20,287 nt of DNA. It comes from Bradyrhizobiaceae bacterium (lineage in GTDB: Bacteria > Pseudomonadota > Alphaproteobacteria > Rhizobiales > Hyphomicrobiaceae). The stretch is taken from positions 1 to 20,287 of the forward strand of contig CANJPN010000033.1 of the NCBI GenBank assembly GCA_947475855.1, in the 5' to 3' direction. The notes under the pieces are model-generated. The model searched no databases. It worked only from the letters and a program-made list of their open reading frames with translations, and was not told where the DNA came from. Position numbers and translations under genes: made by a program. Shown here piece after piece: positions 1 to 6,505 of the stretch (positions are counted from its first letter, which is position 1; each line of letters opens with the position of its first letter).

Positions 1-265
1 CGAACTTGGAGAATTCGACGAGGCTGGCAGGTGTCGAGGTAGAAAATGTGACCGTCCGGTTGATCAGCCAAGATACGATCATCGCGAGTGCGATTCCAAA
101 CAGGCGGGCGATAAAGGGCGAGACATTCAATACGCGCGTCAGCAGCGTGAGCACCAGGGTGTCGGTGGCGAGGGCGGATAGTCCTGCGAGCAAGAATCCG
201 CCGTAATGGCGCACGATTCCGCCGTTTACGGCGTTGCGCCATCTGCTCACCAGCGTCTCGGTCAT
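1..265 (-). CDS. GtrA-family membrane protein (partial, C-terminus outside window)
   Basis: Reading the minus strand from an ATG at 265 gives 88 codons that run off the window edge. Visible are a hydrophobic helix beginning HYGGFLLAGLSALATDTLVL, the short motif VSPFIARLFGIALAMIVSWL and then INRTVTF. This order (first helix with an acidic residue, second helix, then N-R-x-x-T-F) is the hallmark of the GtrA/DPMS family (PF04138), small four-helix membrane proteins thought to flip polyprenyl-phosphate-linked sugars across the inner membrane. The start overlaps the stop of the upstream deacetylase gene as ATGA, so it is the third gene of a translationally coupled operon with a GtrB/ArnC-like transferase, the usual partner of GtrA. 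Function as a flippase is inferred from the family; two of the usual four helices are visible. Confidence 0.85.
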   Translation of the reverse strand, partial: MTETLVSRWRNAVNGGIVRHYGGFLLAGLSALATDTLVLTLLTRVLNVSPFIARLFGIALAMIVSWLINRTVTFSTSTPASLVEFSKF

Positions 266-1182
266 ACCGGCAGGGCCTTGGCCCAATCTATCGGCGGGCG
301 TCCAGGCGTGGGGTCGGGATGCCAGATCGCTTCATCGAGACGTGGGGCTGCAAACAGTGCATCGAGCTCATGACGGCGGCGCTCGACCACGGGATCGAGC
401 TCGGCCAAGGCGGAGTCGATGTAGCCGGGGTGGCACATGACGAGGTGGCGGGGGCCGCGGGCAGAGAAGAAGTGCGCGAGTTCCTGATCGAAGGGAATGT
501 CGAGATTGAAAGGAGATACGCCGGCGAAACCGTGGTTCGTCGGAAACCCGGCGGAATCCAGTCTGTCGCCGAACCCGCGAGCCAAGGTATGAATGATCAG
601 GGCTTTGTGTGCTGCCGTTCGCCGCCGGAGAATGTTCAGCATGTTGTCCGCGGGATTGCGGACGAGTGGAAGTCGTTCGCGGTAGCGGTTTCGCAAAACC
701 TCGATCAGTGCACCGCGAATGCGCGGGAGGGCGTGGACGTGCTGATGGCCGTCGATGAAATCCGGCTGGACGCCGAGGGCTTCCTCGAAGCGCGTTAGCT
801 GTCGGTCGATCTCGGCGGCGATCTCGCCGGCATCGATCGCGCCGGTGATGCAGCGCTGGATGAGAGTGATGTTGTCGGGAAACTCGCCGTCCGGTGCAAG
901 GCGGGGTGCGGGGCCGAGCGGACTACCGAGCGTCAGGTTCAAGTGCAGGCCCGTCGCCACGAATGGGCGTAGCGCGACCAGCCGGGGGGAGGTCGACTTC
1001 CAGGCGGGGAGGTTGACGATGGCGCTCGTGGCGGAAAGCCTGCGGGCGCGGGCGAGTTCCTCTATGCCGCGGCTGACGCCCTCGGTGATGGCGAAGTCGT
1101 CCGCGCACAGGATCACGTTGGCGCCCGGCTCGAAGTCCGGTTCGTCATCCAAAGTGCTCGTTGCGGTGCTTGCTCGCGTCAT
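262..1182 (-). CDS. hpnK: YdjC/ChbG/HpnK-family carbohydrate deacetylase
   Basis: The 306-residue protein has the YdjC/ChbG/HpnK fold signatures: CADDFAITEG (residues 26-35, catalytic and metal Asp28/Asp29), GLHLNLT (78-84, metal His80), IDGHQHVHALP (143-153) and CHPGY (250-254). Members are metal-dependent deacetylases of N-acetyl sugars: ChbG acts on chitobiose, Francisella NaxD on undecaprenyl-phosphate-GalNAc, and HpnK is named for hopanoid gene clusters. Because the gene lies between a GtrB/ArnC-like transferase and a GtrA-like flippase, with ATGA overlaps at both ends, a NaxD-like action on a lipid-linked N-acetylhexosamine is the likelier role here. No hopanoid genes are visible, so the symbol reflects family naming, not demonstrated hopanoid function. 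The start at 1182 has only a weak ribosome site, consistent with translational coupling. Family call is firm; substrate is inference. Confidence 0.88.
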   Translation of the reverse strand: MTRASTATSTLDDEPDFEPGANVILCADDFAITEGVSRGIEELARARRLSATSAIVNLPAWKSTSPRLVALRPFVATGLHLNLTLGSPLGPAPRLAPDGEFPDNITLIQRCITGAIDAGEIAAEIDRQLTRFEEALGVQPDFIDGHQHVHALPRIRGALIEVLRNRYRERLPLVRNPADNMLNILRRRTAAHKALIIHTLARGFGDRLDSAGFPTNHGFAGVSPFNLDIPFDQELAHFFSARGPRHLVMCHPGYIDSALAELDPVVERRRHELDALFAAPRLDEAIWHPDPTPGRPPIDWAKALPV

Positions 1183-2180
1183 TGCAACGTATCGACAGTC
1201 AAACCGGGACGTCGGTGACGGGGACCAATCGGAGCAGGAGGATCGAGGCCGACTTCTTCAGCGACGAGGTACAGTGGTCGTGCCTTCACCTCCTCGTACA
1301 CCCGGCCAAGATATTCGCCGAGGATGCCGAGCACGATGAGCTGCACACCGGCAAAGAACATCACTGAGATTATGATCGATGGATAGCCTGGGACGTCGAC
1401 GCCGAACACCATCGTTTTCAGGATGATGACGATGGCATAGAGAAACGCCACCAACGAGACGACGAGTCCGAGCAACGTCGACAGGCGCAACGGCAGAGTT
1501 GAAAACGCCGTCAGTCCATCGAGTGCGAAATGGATGAGCCTGCGGACGTTCCAGCGCGAGCCGCCGCCGCCTTCGCGTGCCGCGACCGTATAGGGAACGC
1601 CGACCGACTTGTAGCCGATCCAGGAGAACAGGCCCTTGTTGAAACGGGAGGCCTCGCGCATGCGGTTCATCGCATCGGCGGCCTTGCGGTCGAGCAATCT
1701 GAAATCGCCGGCGCCTTCGGGGATGTCGGTCTTCACCATCGCGTTGAAGATCTTGTAGAACGCGACGGAGACGAGGCGGCGCAGGGGGCTGTCGGTGTTG
1801 CGATCGATCCGCTCGCCGTAGACGATCTGATAGCCGTCGCGCCACCGCGCGACGAACTGTGTCAGCAGCTCGGGGGGATGCTGGAGATCGGCATCCATCA
1901 GGATCACGGCGTCGCCGGTTGCATAGCGGATGCCGGCGGCGAGGGCAATTTCCTTGCCGAAGTTGCGGCTGAACGAGATCGCCTTGATGCGCGTGTCGTC
2001 GGCATGAAGTTCGCGCAGGCGCTCCAGCGTATCGTCCTGCGACCCGTCATCGACGAACACCAGCTCCCACGTCGCGTTGGGGAGTTTATCGAGCACGGGC
2101 GTTAGCCGGCTGACGAGGCGCTCCAGGTTGGCGGCCTCGTTCAAGACGGGGATGACGATCGAGATGAGGTCGCGGGCCAT
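1179..2180 (-). CDS. Family 2 glycosyltransferase, GtrB/ArnC/dolichol-phosphate-mannose-synthase type
   Basis: Starting at the ATG at 2180 gives 333 residues that begin directly with the GT-A strand ISIVIPVLNEAANLERL. VDDGSQDDT (43-51) and the metal/nucleotide motif MDADLQHPPE (95-104) follow, then NFGKEIALAAG (73-83), SRFNKGLFSWIGY (178-190), and two C-terminal transmembrane helices (about 235-257 and 268-290). This is the architecture of enzymes that transfer a sugar from a nucleotide to polyprenyl phosphate at the cytoplasmic face of the inner membrane (GtrB, ArnC, FlmF). The frame stays open up to an ATG at 2354, but those 58 extra residues are unlike the family and precede the normal N-terminus, so 2180 is preferred; the ribosome site there is weak. 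The stop overlaps the deacetylase ATG (ATGA at 1182-1179). The sugar donor cannot be read from sequence; the neighbouring deacetylase suggests an N-acetylated hexosamine. Confidence 0.88.
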   Translation of the reverse strand: MARDLISIVIPVLNEAANLERLVSRLTPVLDKLPNATWELVFVDDGSQDDTLERLRELHADDTRIKAISFSRNFGKEIALAAGIRYATGDAVILMDADLQHPPELLTQFVARWRDGYQIVYGERIDRNTDSPLRRLVSVAFYKIFNAMVKTDIPEGAGDFRLLDRKAADAMNRMREASRFNKGLFSWIGYKSVGVPYTVAAREGGGGSRWNVRRLIHFALDGLTAFSTLPLRLSTLLGLVVSLVAFLYAIVIILKTMVFGVDVPGYPSIIISVMFFAGVQLIVLGILGEYLGRVYEEVKARPLYLVAEEVGLDPPAPIGPRHRRPGLTVDTLQ

Positions 2181-2565
2181 ATCGTACAGGTGGTTTTCGG
2201 GGGGCTTTCCCCGGTTTGCTGCCGAGCGGCGGGGGTGCGGTCCCGTATCGTTCGTTCCAATTCCGGGAAAATGACGTATCGGGCTCACCTTTACAAGGCG
2301 TTGCATGAATGGCGGCAGAACGTGATGGGTTTGGGCGGATCCGTCGATCGCCATGGCTAACGGAGCGTCAGGGGCCGGGGAGGGGGCTCCGCGCGGGAAA
2401 GGGCGAAAGGCCCTTGGAAGTTGGACAGGTGCCTCGGCCCTGCTCGGTCTCTCGTGTTCCGGCTGAACCGGGGCGTCAAAAATGACGGTGAGATCGCAAT
2501 AAGGACAGCAATCGCCGGCCGTGGACTTCCGTCCGCAGCCGACGGTAATTGCCGGGGGTCAAGTG
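2181..2565. other. 385-bp intergenic region with two short hairpins, no supported gene
   Basis: This stretch separates the small cysteine protein (upstream, minus strand) from the glycosyltransferase operon. It probably holds the operon promoter, but I could not find a convincing -35/-10 pair. Two short inverted repeats are visible: AAGGGC-GAAAG-GCCCTT at 2399-2415 and CGTCA-AAAA-TGACG at 2474-2487. Neither is followed by a T-run on either strand, so neither is a standard intrinsic terminator. The first 174 bases are an open in-frame extension of the glycosyltransferase, judged non-coding because it resembles nothing in that family. Confidence 0.5.
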
Positions 2566-2823
2566 TTAGAGGCAACCCGTGATGGTCGAGCCGCACTTGG
2601 TGTAACGGATCGCATCCCAGGCGCAGCAGGGCTGGGCCTTGTCGCAGACCCACGTGGTCGGTTTGCCGTCGGGGAACTTGTGCCGGCATACTTTCTGATC
2701 CTTGCCGATCTTGGGCGCGGCTGCGACGGCCTTGGCGGCCGGCGCCTTGGCATCCTGGGCGATGGCACCGACAGGGGCGAGCAGCGATATAGCAAGGGAT
2801 GCGGCGGCGAACAGGCGGAACAT
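2566..2823 (-). CDS. Small secreted six-cysteine protein of unknown function
   Basis: The 85-residue product starts with a clear signal peptide (MFRLFAAASLAISLLAPVGA, likely cleaved after AIA near residue 22). An Ala/Lys-rich linker follows (about 24-42), then a compact domain with six cysteines (46, 60, 66, 67, 77, 84), including the pair in QPCCAWD. The even cysteine number and the signal peptide suggest a periplasmic or secreted disulfide-bonded domain. A strong ribosome site (TGAGGAGA) lies just upstream of the ATG at 2823. It is transcribed away from the dioxygenase gene, with a 240-bp divergent spacer, and 385 bp precede the glycosyltransferase, so it is probably its own transcript. I do not recognise the family. 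The signal peptide and ribosome site make it a better reading than the overlapping open frame at 2559-2888. Confidence 0.72.
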   Translation of the reverse strand: MFRLFAAASLAISLLAPVGAIAQDAKAPAAKAVAAAPKIGKDQKVCRHKFPDGKPTTWVCDKAQPCCAWDAIRYTKCGSTITGCL

Positions 2824-2987
2824 GGCGGGGTCTCCTCACAGGGCAATTGGACAATTGAACGTGTGTACGTTGGCACCGCCATAACCACTCTGGCAATGAC
2901 ATGGCTGCATCAGCGCTGAGAAACTCGCGTCGGCCTACGCTGTTTGTCTCAGAGGGGCGTGCTGTTGACAGAGGCGGAAACCACGGT

Positions 2988-3021
2988 CTTGCACGGGCGG
3001 GGCCTCGGTCCTATGCATAGG
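2988..3021 (+). promoter_or_regulatory. Candidate promoter with overlapping 12-bp palindromic operator for the dioxygenase gene
   Basis: CTTGCA (2988-2993) and CTATGC (3011-3016), with 17 bases between, resemble the rhizobial sigma-70 consensus CTTGAC-N17-CTATAT at four of six positions each. The proposed -10 element lies inside a perfect 12-bp palindrome, CCTATGCATAGG (3010-3021), which grows to 18 bp with one mismatched pair (3007-3024). A palindrome on top of a -10 box is a typical repressor-operator arrangement. The palindrome is seen directly; the promoter and operator roles are inference. A TTGACA at 2965-2970 is an alternative -35, but no good -10 lies 16-18 bases after it. Confidence 0.4.
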
Positions 3022-3050
3022 GCCAACGAACCTCGGAACCGCGCCCGCCC

Positions 3051-3057
3051 AAAGGAG
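3051..3057 (+). promoter_or_regulatory. Ribosome binding site deciding the dioxygenase start
   Basis: AAAGGAG lies 6 bases before the ATG at 3064. It fixes the start there rather than at the in-frame ATG at 2944, whose 40 extra residues are unlike any cupin dioxygenase and would overlap the candidate promoter. Confidence 0.8.
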
Positions 3058-3063
3058 CCCCCG

Positions 3064-4113
3064 ATGCAGGCCACTGTCACACCTACCAGCGATGCTGCCA
3101 CGCGCCAGAAGTACTATGACACGATCGCACCGCAGTCGCTTGCTCCATTGTGGGAGGTGCTGAAGGGGTTGGTACCGCCCGAGCCGCGCAGCAAAGCCGT
3201 GCCGCACGTATGGCAGTATTCGAAGGTCCGCCCGCTGCTGTTGGAAGCGGGTAAGCTGCTGACGGCTGAAGAAGCCGAGCGCCGGGTCCTGGTGCTGGAG
3301 AACCCCTCGCTTGCCGGACAGTCCCGCATAACGAGTTCGATGTACGCGGGCGTTCAGCTCGTCATGCCCGGTGAGATCGCGCCGGCGCACAAGCACACGG
3401 CTTCCGCCTTGCGCTTCGTGCTCGAGTCGAACGGCGGCTACACCACCGTTGCGGGCGAGCGGACGATCATGAACCGGGGCGACTTCGTGATTACTCCGAA
3501 CGGCGCGTGGCACGACCATGGCCAGGAGGCCGACAGCCCGATCATCTGGGTCGACGGGCTCGACCTGCATATGATCAACTTTTTCGAGTCTGGCTTCATG
3601 GAGCACCACAACGACAAGAAGCAGTCGTTGACGAAGAACGACGAGGAATCCGTCGCGCGCTACGGTTCTGGTCTGGTGCCTATGACGGGCGGCTCGCCGT
3701 TCGGCCTGACGTCGCCGATCTTCAACTATCGCTTCGACAAGAGCCGCGCCGCGCTGATGGACATCGTCGGCCAGGGCAGGCCCGATGCGCACATCGGCTA
3801 CGCGCTGCGCTATGCCAATCCAATGGACGGCGGCTGGGCGATGCCGACGATCGCGACGTGGCTGTCGCAGATGCCGAAGGGCTTCGAGTCGAAGGACTAT
3901 CGCTCGACCGATGGCCGCACCATCATCGTCGTCGAGGGCGAGGTGACCGCCGAGATCGACGGCAAGAAGTTCACCATCGGGGAGAGCGACATCGCGGTCT
4001 GGCCGGCGTGGGCGTGGGGCCACATGCGCGCCGACAAGGACACGATCTTCTTCACGTTCTCCGATCGCGCCGCGCAGGAGAAACTCGGCATCTGGCGCGA
4101 AGATCGCCGATAG
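3064..4113 (+). CDS. Gentisate 1,2-dioxygenase-like bicupin ring-cleavage dioxygenase
   Basis: The 349-residue protein has the length and two-cupin layout of gentisate, salicylate and 1-hydroxy-2-naphthoate 1,2-dioxygenases. The N-terminal cupin carries the iron ligands: PAHKHTASALRFVLE (His109, His111) and GDFVITPNGAWHDHG (His150, with His152 nearby). The C-terminal cupin (about 278-333) keeps the beta-barrel pattern TIIVVEGEVTAEIDG and WPAWAWGHM but has few metal-type residues, as in the class where only the first cupin holds Fe(II). Such enzymes use O2 to open the aromatic ring between the hydroxylated and carboxylated carbons; for gentisate the product is maleylpyruvate. The ring-cleavage class is well supported, but the exact substrate is not, since neither maleylpyruvate isomerase nor fumarylpyruvate hydrolase is nearby. 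A hydrolase of the cyclase family follows after 29 bases, probably in the same transcript. Confidence 0.85.
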   Translation: MQATVTPTSDAATRQKYYDTIAPQSLAPLWEVLKGLVPPEPRSKAVPHVWQYSKVRPLLLEAGKLLTAEEAERRVLVLENPSLAGQSRITSSMYAGVQLVMPGEIAPAHKHTASALRFVLESNGGYTTVAGERTIMNRGDFVITPNGAWHDHGQEADSPIIWVDGLDLHMINFFESGFMEHHNDKKQSLTKNDEESVARYGSGLVPMTGGSPFGLTSPIFNYRFDKSRAALMDIVGQGRPDAHIGYALRYANPMDGGWAMPTIATWLSQMPKGFESKDYRSTDGRTIIVVEGEVTAEIDGKKFTIGESDIAVWPAWAWGHMRADKDTIFFTFSDRAAQEKLGIWREDRR

Positions 4114-4142
4114 CAGGTATCATTGGTCGGATCGGAGCTGTG

Positions 4143-4919
4143 ATGGCGCGCCGCATCATCGATATTTCGGTCGCGTTGCAAGGTGAGATCGCGTCCGATC
4201 CGCCGGGGCTCGAGCCGAAGATCAAGTACTATCACCACAAGCAGACCGCCAAGGAGGTCTGCCGGTTCTTTCCGGGGCTGACGCCAGAGCAGATCCCGGA
4301 TGCCGAGGGATGGGCTATCGAGCACGTTCAGCTCACCACTCACGCTGGTACGCATCTCGATGCGCCCTGGCACTTCGCCTCGACGATGGATGGCGGCAAA
4401 CCGGCCCTGACGATCGACGAGGTGCCTCTCGATTGGTGCTTCCAGGCAGGAGTGAAGCTCGATTTCCGCCATCTGCCCGACGGTTATGTCGCGACCGCCG
4501 CGGACGTCGAGAAAGAACTTGCCCGCATAGGCCATATCCTGCGGCCGCTGGACATCGTGGTCGTCAATACTGCCGCCGGCGCGCGGTACGGTCAGCCCGA
4601 CTATCTTCCGACCGGCTGCGGCATGGGCCGCGAGGCGACGCACTATCTCACTTCGCGGGGCGTCAAGATCACGGGCACCGACGCTTGGTCGTGGGATGCG
4701 CCTTTTGTCCATACAGCCAAAAAGTTCGCCGAGACCAAGGATCCCTCTCTTGTCTGGGAGGGACACAAGGCCAGCCGCGAGATCGGCTACTGCCATATGG
4801 AGAAGCTGTCGAACCTCGATCAGCTTCCCGCGCACGGCTTCATGATCTCGTGTTTTCCCGTGAAGATCAAAGCGGCATCCGCGGGTTGGACTCGCGCCGT
4901 CGCGATCATCGAGGAATAA
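4143..4919 (+). CDS. Cyclase-family (kynurenine formamidase/isatin hydrolase-like) metal hydrolase
   Basis: From the ATG at 4143 (GGAG at 4134-4137) the 258-residue product contains the PF04199 signature HAGTHLDAPWH (His67, His71, Asp73, His77), the divalent-metal site shared by bacterial kynurenine formamidase (KynB), isatin hydrolase and related cyclases. The C-terminal part has GHKASREIGYCHMEKLSNLD, matching the conserved distal region. These enzymes open lactams, lactones or formamides by hydrolysis. The frame is open further upstream into the dioxygenase gene, but the residues there are an out-of-frame shadow. Its TAA overlaps the ATG of the DUF983 gene (TAATG at 4917-4921), so translation of the two is probably coupled. 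Adjacent to a ring-cleavage dioxygenase, it may hydrolyse an intermediate of the same pathway; the substrate is unknown. Confidence 0.86.
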   Translation: MARRIIDISVALQGEIASDPPGLEPKIKYYHHKQTAKEVCRFFPGLTPEQIPDAEGWAIEHVQLTTHAGTHLDAPWHFASTMDGGKPALTIDEVPLDWCFQAGVKLDFRHLPDGYVATAADVEKELARIGHILRPLDIVVVNTAAGARYGQPDYLPTGCGMGREATHYLTSRGVKITGTDAWSWDAPFVHTAKKFAETKDPSLVWEGHKASREIGYCHMEKLSNLDQLPAHGFMISCFPVKIKAASAGWTRAVAIIEE

Positions 4920-5302
4920 TGAGCGCCCCTTCTGGAGACGAGCCTGTCGTTTCGCCCTACGTCGCTGGTCTCACCTGTCGCTGCCCGAGGTGTGGGAAAG
5001 GTGCTATTTTCAATGGCCTGCTTTCGTTGTCAGTTCTTGACCGATGCGCGAACTGCGGTCTCGATCTGAAGTTCATCGATCCAGGCGATGGTCCGGCCGT
5101 GTTTGTGATCATGATCCTCGGTTTCCTGATCCTGGGGGGCGCGCTGATCGTCGAATTCAAGTTCAATCCGCCGATTTGGGTGCATGTTGCTCTCTGGCTG
5201 CCGGCGACGCTTGTTCTGGCGTTCGGTCTGCTCAGACCTCTGAAGGGAATCCTGATTGCTCTGCAGTACCACCACAAGGCGGAGCAGGGGCGGTTGGAAT
5301 AG
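4919..5302 (+). CDS. DUF983 zinc-ribbon two-helix membrane protein
   Basis: The 127-residue protein has an N-terminal zinc-ribbon-like pair of cysteine motifs (CRCPRCG at 20-26, CANCG at 43-47). Two transmembrane segments follow (about 60-79 and 88-106), separated by KFNPPIWV. This is the PF06170 (DUF983) pattern, a family commonly encoded next to cytochrome c oxidase subunit III and SURF1 in alphaproteobacteria and presumed to help oxidase assembly or heme/copper handling. The ATG at 4919 overlaps the stop of the cyclase gene. SURF1 lies 290 bp downstream, as expected for an oxidase locus, but no coxIII precedes it, which suggests the upstream neighbour has been replaced by the catabolic genes. 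Biochemical function is unknown. Confidence 0.85.
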   Translation: MSAPSGDEPVVSPYVAGLTCRCPRCGKGAIFNGLLSLSVLDRCANCGLDLKFIDPGDGPAVFVIMILGFLILGGALIVEFKFNPPIWVHVALWLPATLVLAFGLLRPLKGILIALQYHHKAEQGRLE

Positions 5303-5592
5303 CGGTTGCCGTTGCGGAGGTCGCTGCTCGAGCGGGCTACCGCCGTCATGCCGAAGGCATGGCTCCGACGTTGAAAGTACTGTGTTCCCGGAAGCCGAGT
5401 GCAGCGAGGCTATCCGTGACCTTTGCACTTTTGAAAGGGGTAAAGACTCCGGCTCTAACGCTCCGACCTTTCGGTCGGAACGTTCGTCCGGGGACGCAGG
5501 AGAAAAATTGTCTGCGTTCAAAAGTTCAAATTTTGCGCGCAGGAGGGAGGCTAGCTCCTGGTTTGGAAATTTAGGGAAGTCAGAGCGCTCTC
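5303..5592. other. 290-bp hairpin-rich spacer between DUF983 and SURF1
   Basis: No gene is supported here. Three inverted repeats are visible. CATGCC-GAA-GGCATG is at 5347-5361. AACG-C-TCCGACC-TTTC-GGTCGGA-A-CGTT is at 5457-5484, an 11-bp stem with one mismatch and a 4-base loop. A GACGCAG/CTGCGTT pair (one G-U) is at 5493-5499 and 5512-5518. The first lies 45 bases after the DUF983 stop and the others 75-135 bases before SURF1. None has a T-run. They could be processed terminators, an mRNA leader structure or repeat remnants. The stretch appears less GC-rich than the flanking genes by eye. Confidence 0.5.
5457..5484 (+). repeat. Strong inverted repeat (11-bp stem, TTTC loop) upstream of SURF1
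   Basis: The stem pairs AACG with CGTT and TCCGACC with GGTCGGA around a TTTC tetraloop, with a single C/A mismatch. It is followed by CGTCCGGGG rather than a T-run, so it is not a canonical intrinsic terminator. It may be an RNA element in the SURF1 leader or a terminator that depends on other factors. Confidence 0.6.
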
Positions 5593-6357
5593 ATGCTGAC
5601 GAAATTCAGAGCGGCGGGGCTGGTGTGGCCGACGCTGTTGTCGCTACCCGTGTTGGTGCTGCTGGTCGGGCTCGGCAACTGGCAGATGAGCCGCAAGGCC
5701 TGGAAGGATGCGCTGGTTCAACAGATCGAGGCGGGACTGCGTGGCGCGCCCGTGGCACTCGACGAAGCCCTTCGGGGATGGCCGTGCCAGACCGGCAAGA
5801 GCTGTCCGTTCCCGGAATACGCCCGTGTCCGCGTGCGGGGCCGGTTCGAGCACGACCGGGAACGCTATTTCTATGCGCCCGATCCTGCACTGGGGCCCGG
5901 GATTCATGTCTACACGCCGCTGGTTCTGGAAGATGGCCGCCGCGTGATGGTCAATCGCGGCTACGTGCCTGATCAGCATCGCGCGACGGCGACACGTGCG
6001 GCGGGGCAAGTGCTAGGGGCGCTCGAGATCGTTGGCTTGTTGCGCGGCCCCGGCGAGAAGGCGATGTTCACGCCAGAGAACGATCCGGACCGAAACCTCT
6101 GGTTCTGGCGTGACTTGGGGGGAATGTCGGGCTGCGGCGCAAAGGCACGCGGGCCTTACTGCGCGAGCTACGTCCGGGCGTTCGTCGATGCCGAGGCTGA
6201 GCCCGCAAATCCCGGCGGATGGCCGCGTGGTGGCACGACCAACCTCCAGATCTCCAACAGGCATCTGGAATACGCGCTCACATGGTACGGACTTGCCTTG
6301 GCGCTTATCGGGATGTACGGGGTGTTTGCTTGGGGACGCCTCAAATCGGCAGATTAG
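5593..6357 (+). CDS. SURF1 family cytochrome c oxidase assembly protein
   Basis: The 254-residue protein has two transmembrane helices at its ends (about 9-28 and 228-248) around a periplasmic domain. Family hallmarks are GLGNWQMSRKAWKD after the first helix (26-39), HVYTPLVLEDGRRVMVNRGYVP in the middle, and NRHLEYALTWYGLALALIG at the C-terminus. SURF1 proteins help insert heme a into subunit I of aa3-type cytochrome c oxidase at the cytoplasmic membrane. Its usual neighbours in alphaproteobacteria are coxIII, DUF983 and often thrC; here DUF983 is upstream, but two catabolic genes and two Bug genes separate it from thrC. The ribosome site is weak (GGGAAG about 15 bases upstream). Two extra cysteines in the periplasmic part (PCQTGKSC and SGCGAKARGPYC regions) suggest disulfides or copper contact; that is inference. 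Confidence 0.92.
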   Translation: MLTKFRAAGLVWPTLLSLPVLVLLVGLGNWQMSRKAWKDALVQQIEAGLRGAPVALDEALRGWPCQTGKSCPFPEYARVRVRGRFEHDRERYFYAPDPALGPGIHVYTPLVLEDGRRVMVNRGYVPDQHRATATRAAGQVLGALEIVGLLRGPGEKAMFTPENDPDRNLWFWRDLGGMSGCGAKARGPYCASYVRAFVDAEAEPANPGGWPRGGTTNLQISNRHLEYALTWYGLALALIGMYGVFAWGRLKSAD

Positions 6358-6505
6358 AAGTCGAGAGTTCGGACCGGAAATTTGGGACTACGATCCGCTT
6401 CGGTCGGTCGATTGGGAACGCTTTGCCGTAAGCTGATAGAGGTGGCGGTGCCCACATTCGTCCCCATGATTTGCCGAACAAAACTGACCCCACGGAGACG
6501 CCGAC

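Noticed and set aside
2181..2354. 58-residue N-terminal extension of the glycosyltransferase from an ATG at 2354
   Set aside because: The family N-terminus starts right after the ATG at 2180; the extension has no recognisable structure or ribosome site evidence.
2399..2415. AAGGGC-GAAAG-GCCCTT hairpin as a terminator
   Set aside because: The stem is only 6 bp and no T-run follows on either strand.
2935..4023. Long minus-strand open frame opposite the dioxygenase gene (362 codons)
   Set aside because: Its Arg/His/Asp-rich product has no family pattern, while the plus strand encodes a clear bicupin with metal ligands and a strong ribosome site; it is a GC-rich antisense shadow.
5565..6387. 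Near-identical short strings GGAAATTTAGGGA (5565-5577) and GGAAATTTGGGA (6376-6387) flanking SURF1
   Set aside because: They are 12-13 bases long with one indel and no inverted ends or transposase nearby, so a chance match is more likely than a target duplication.
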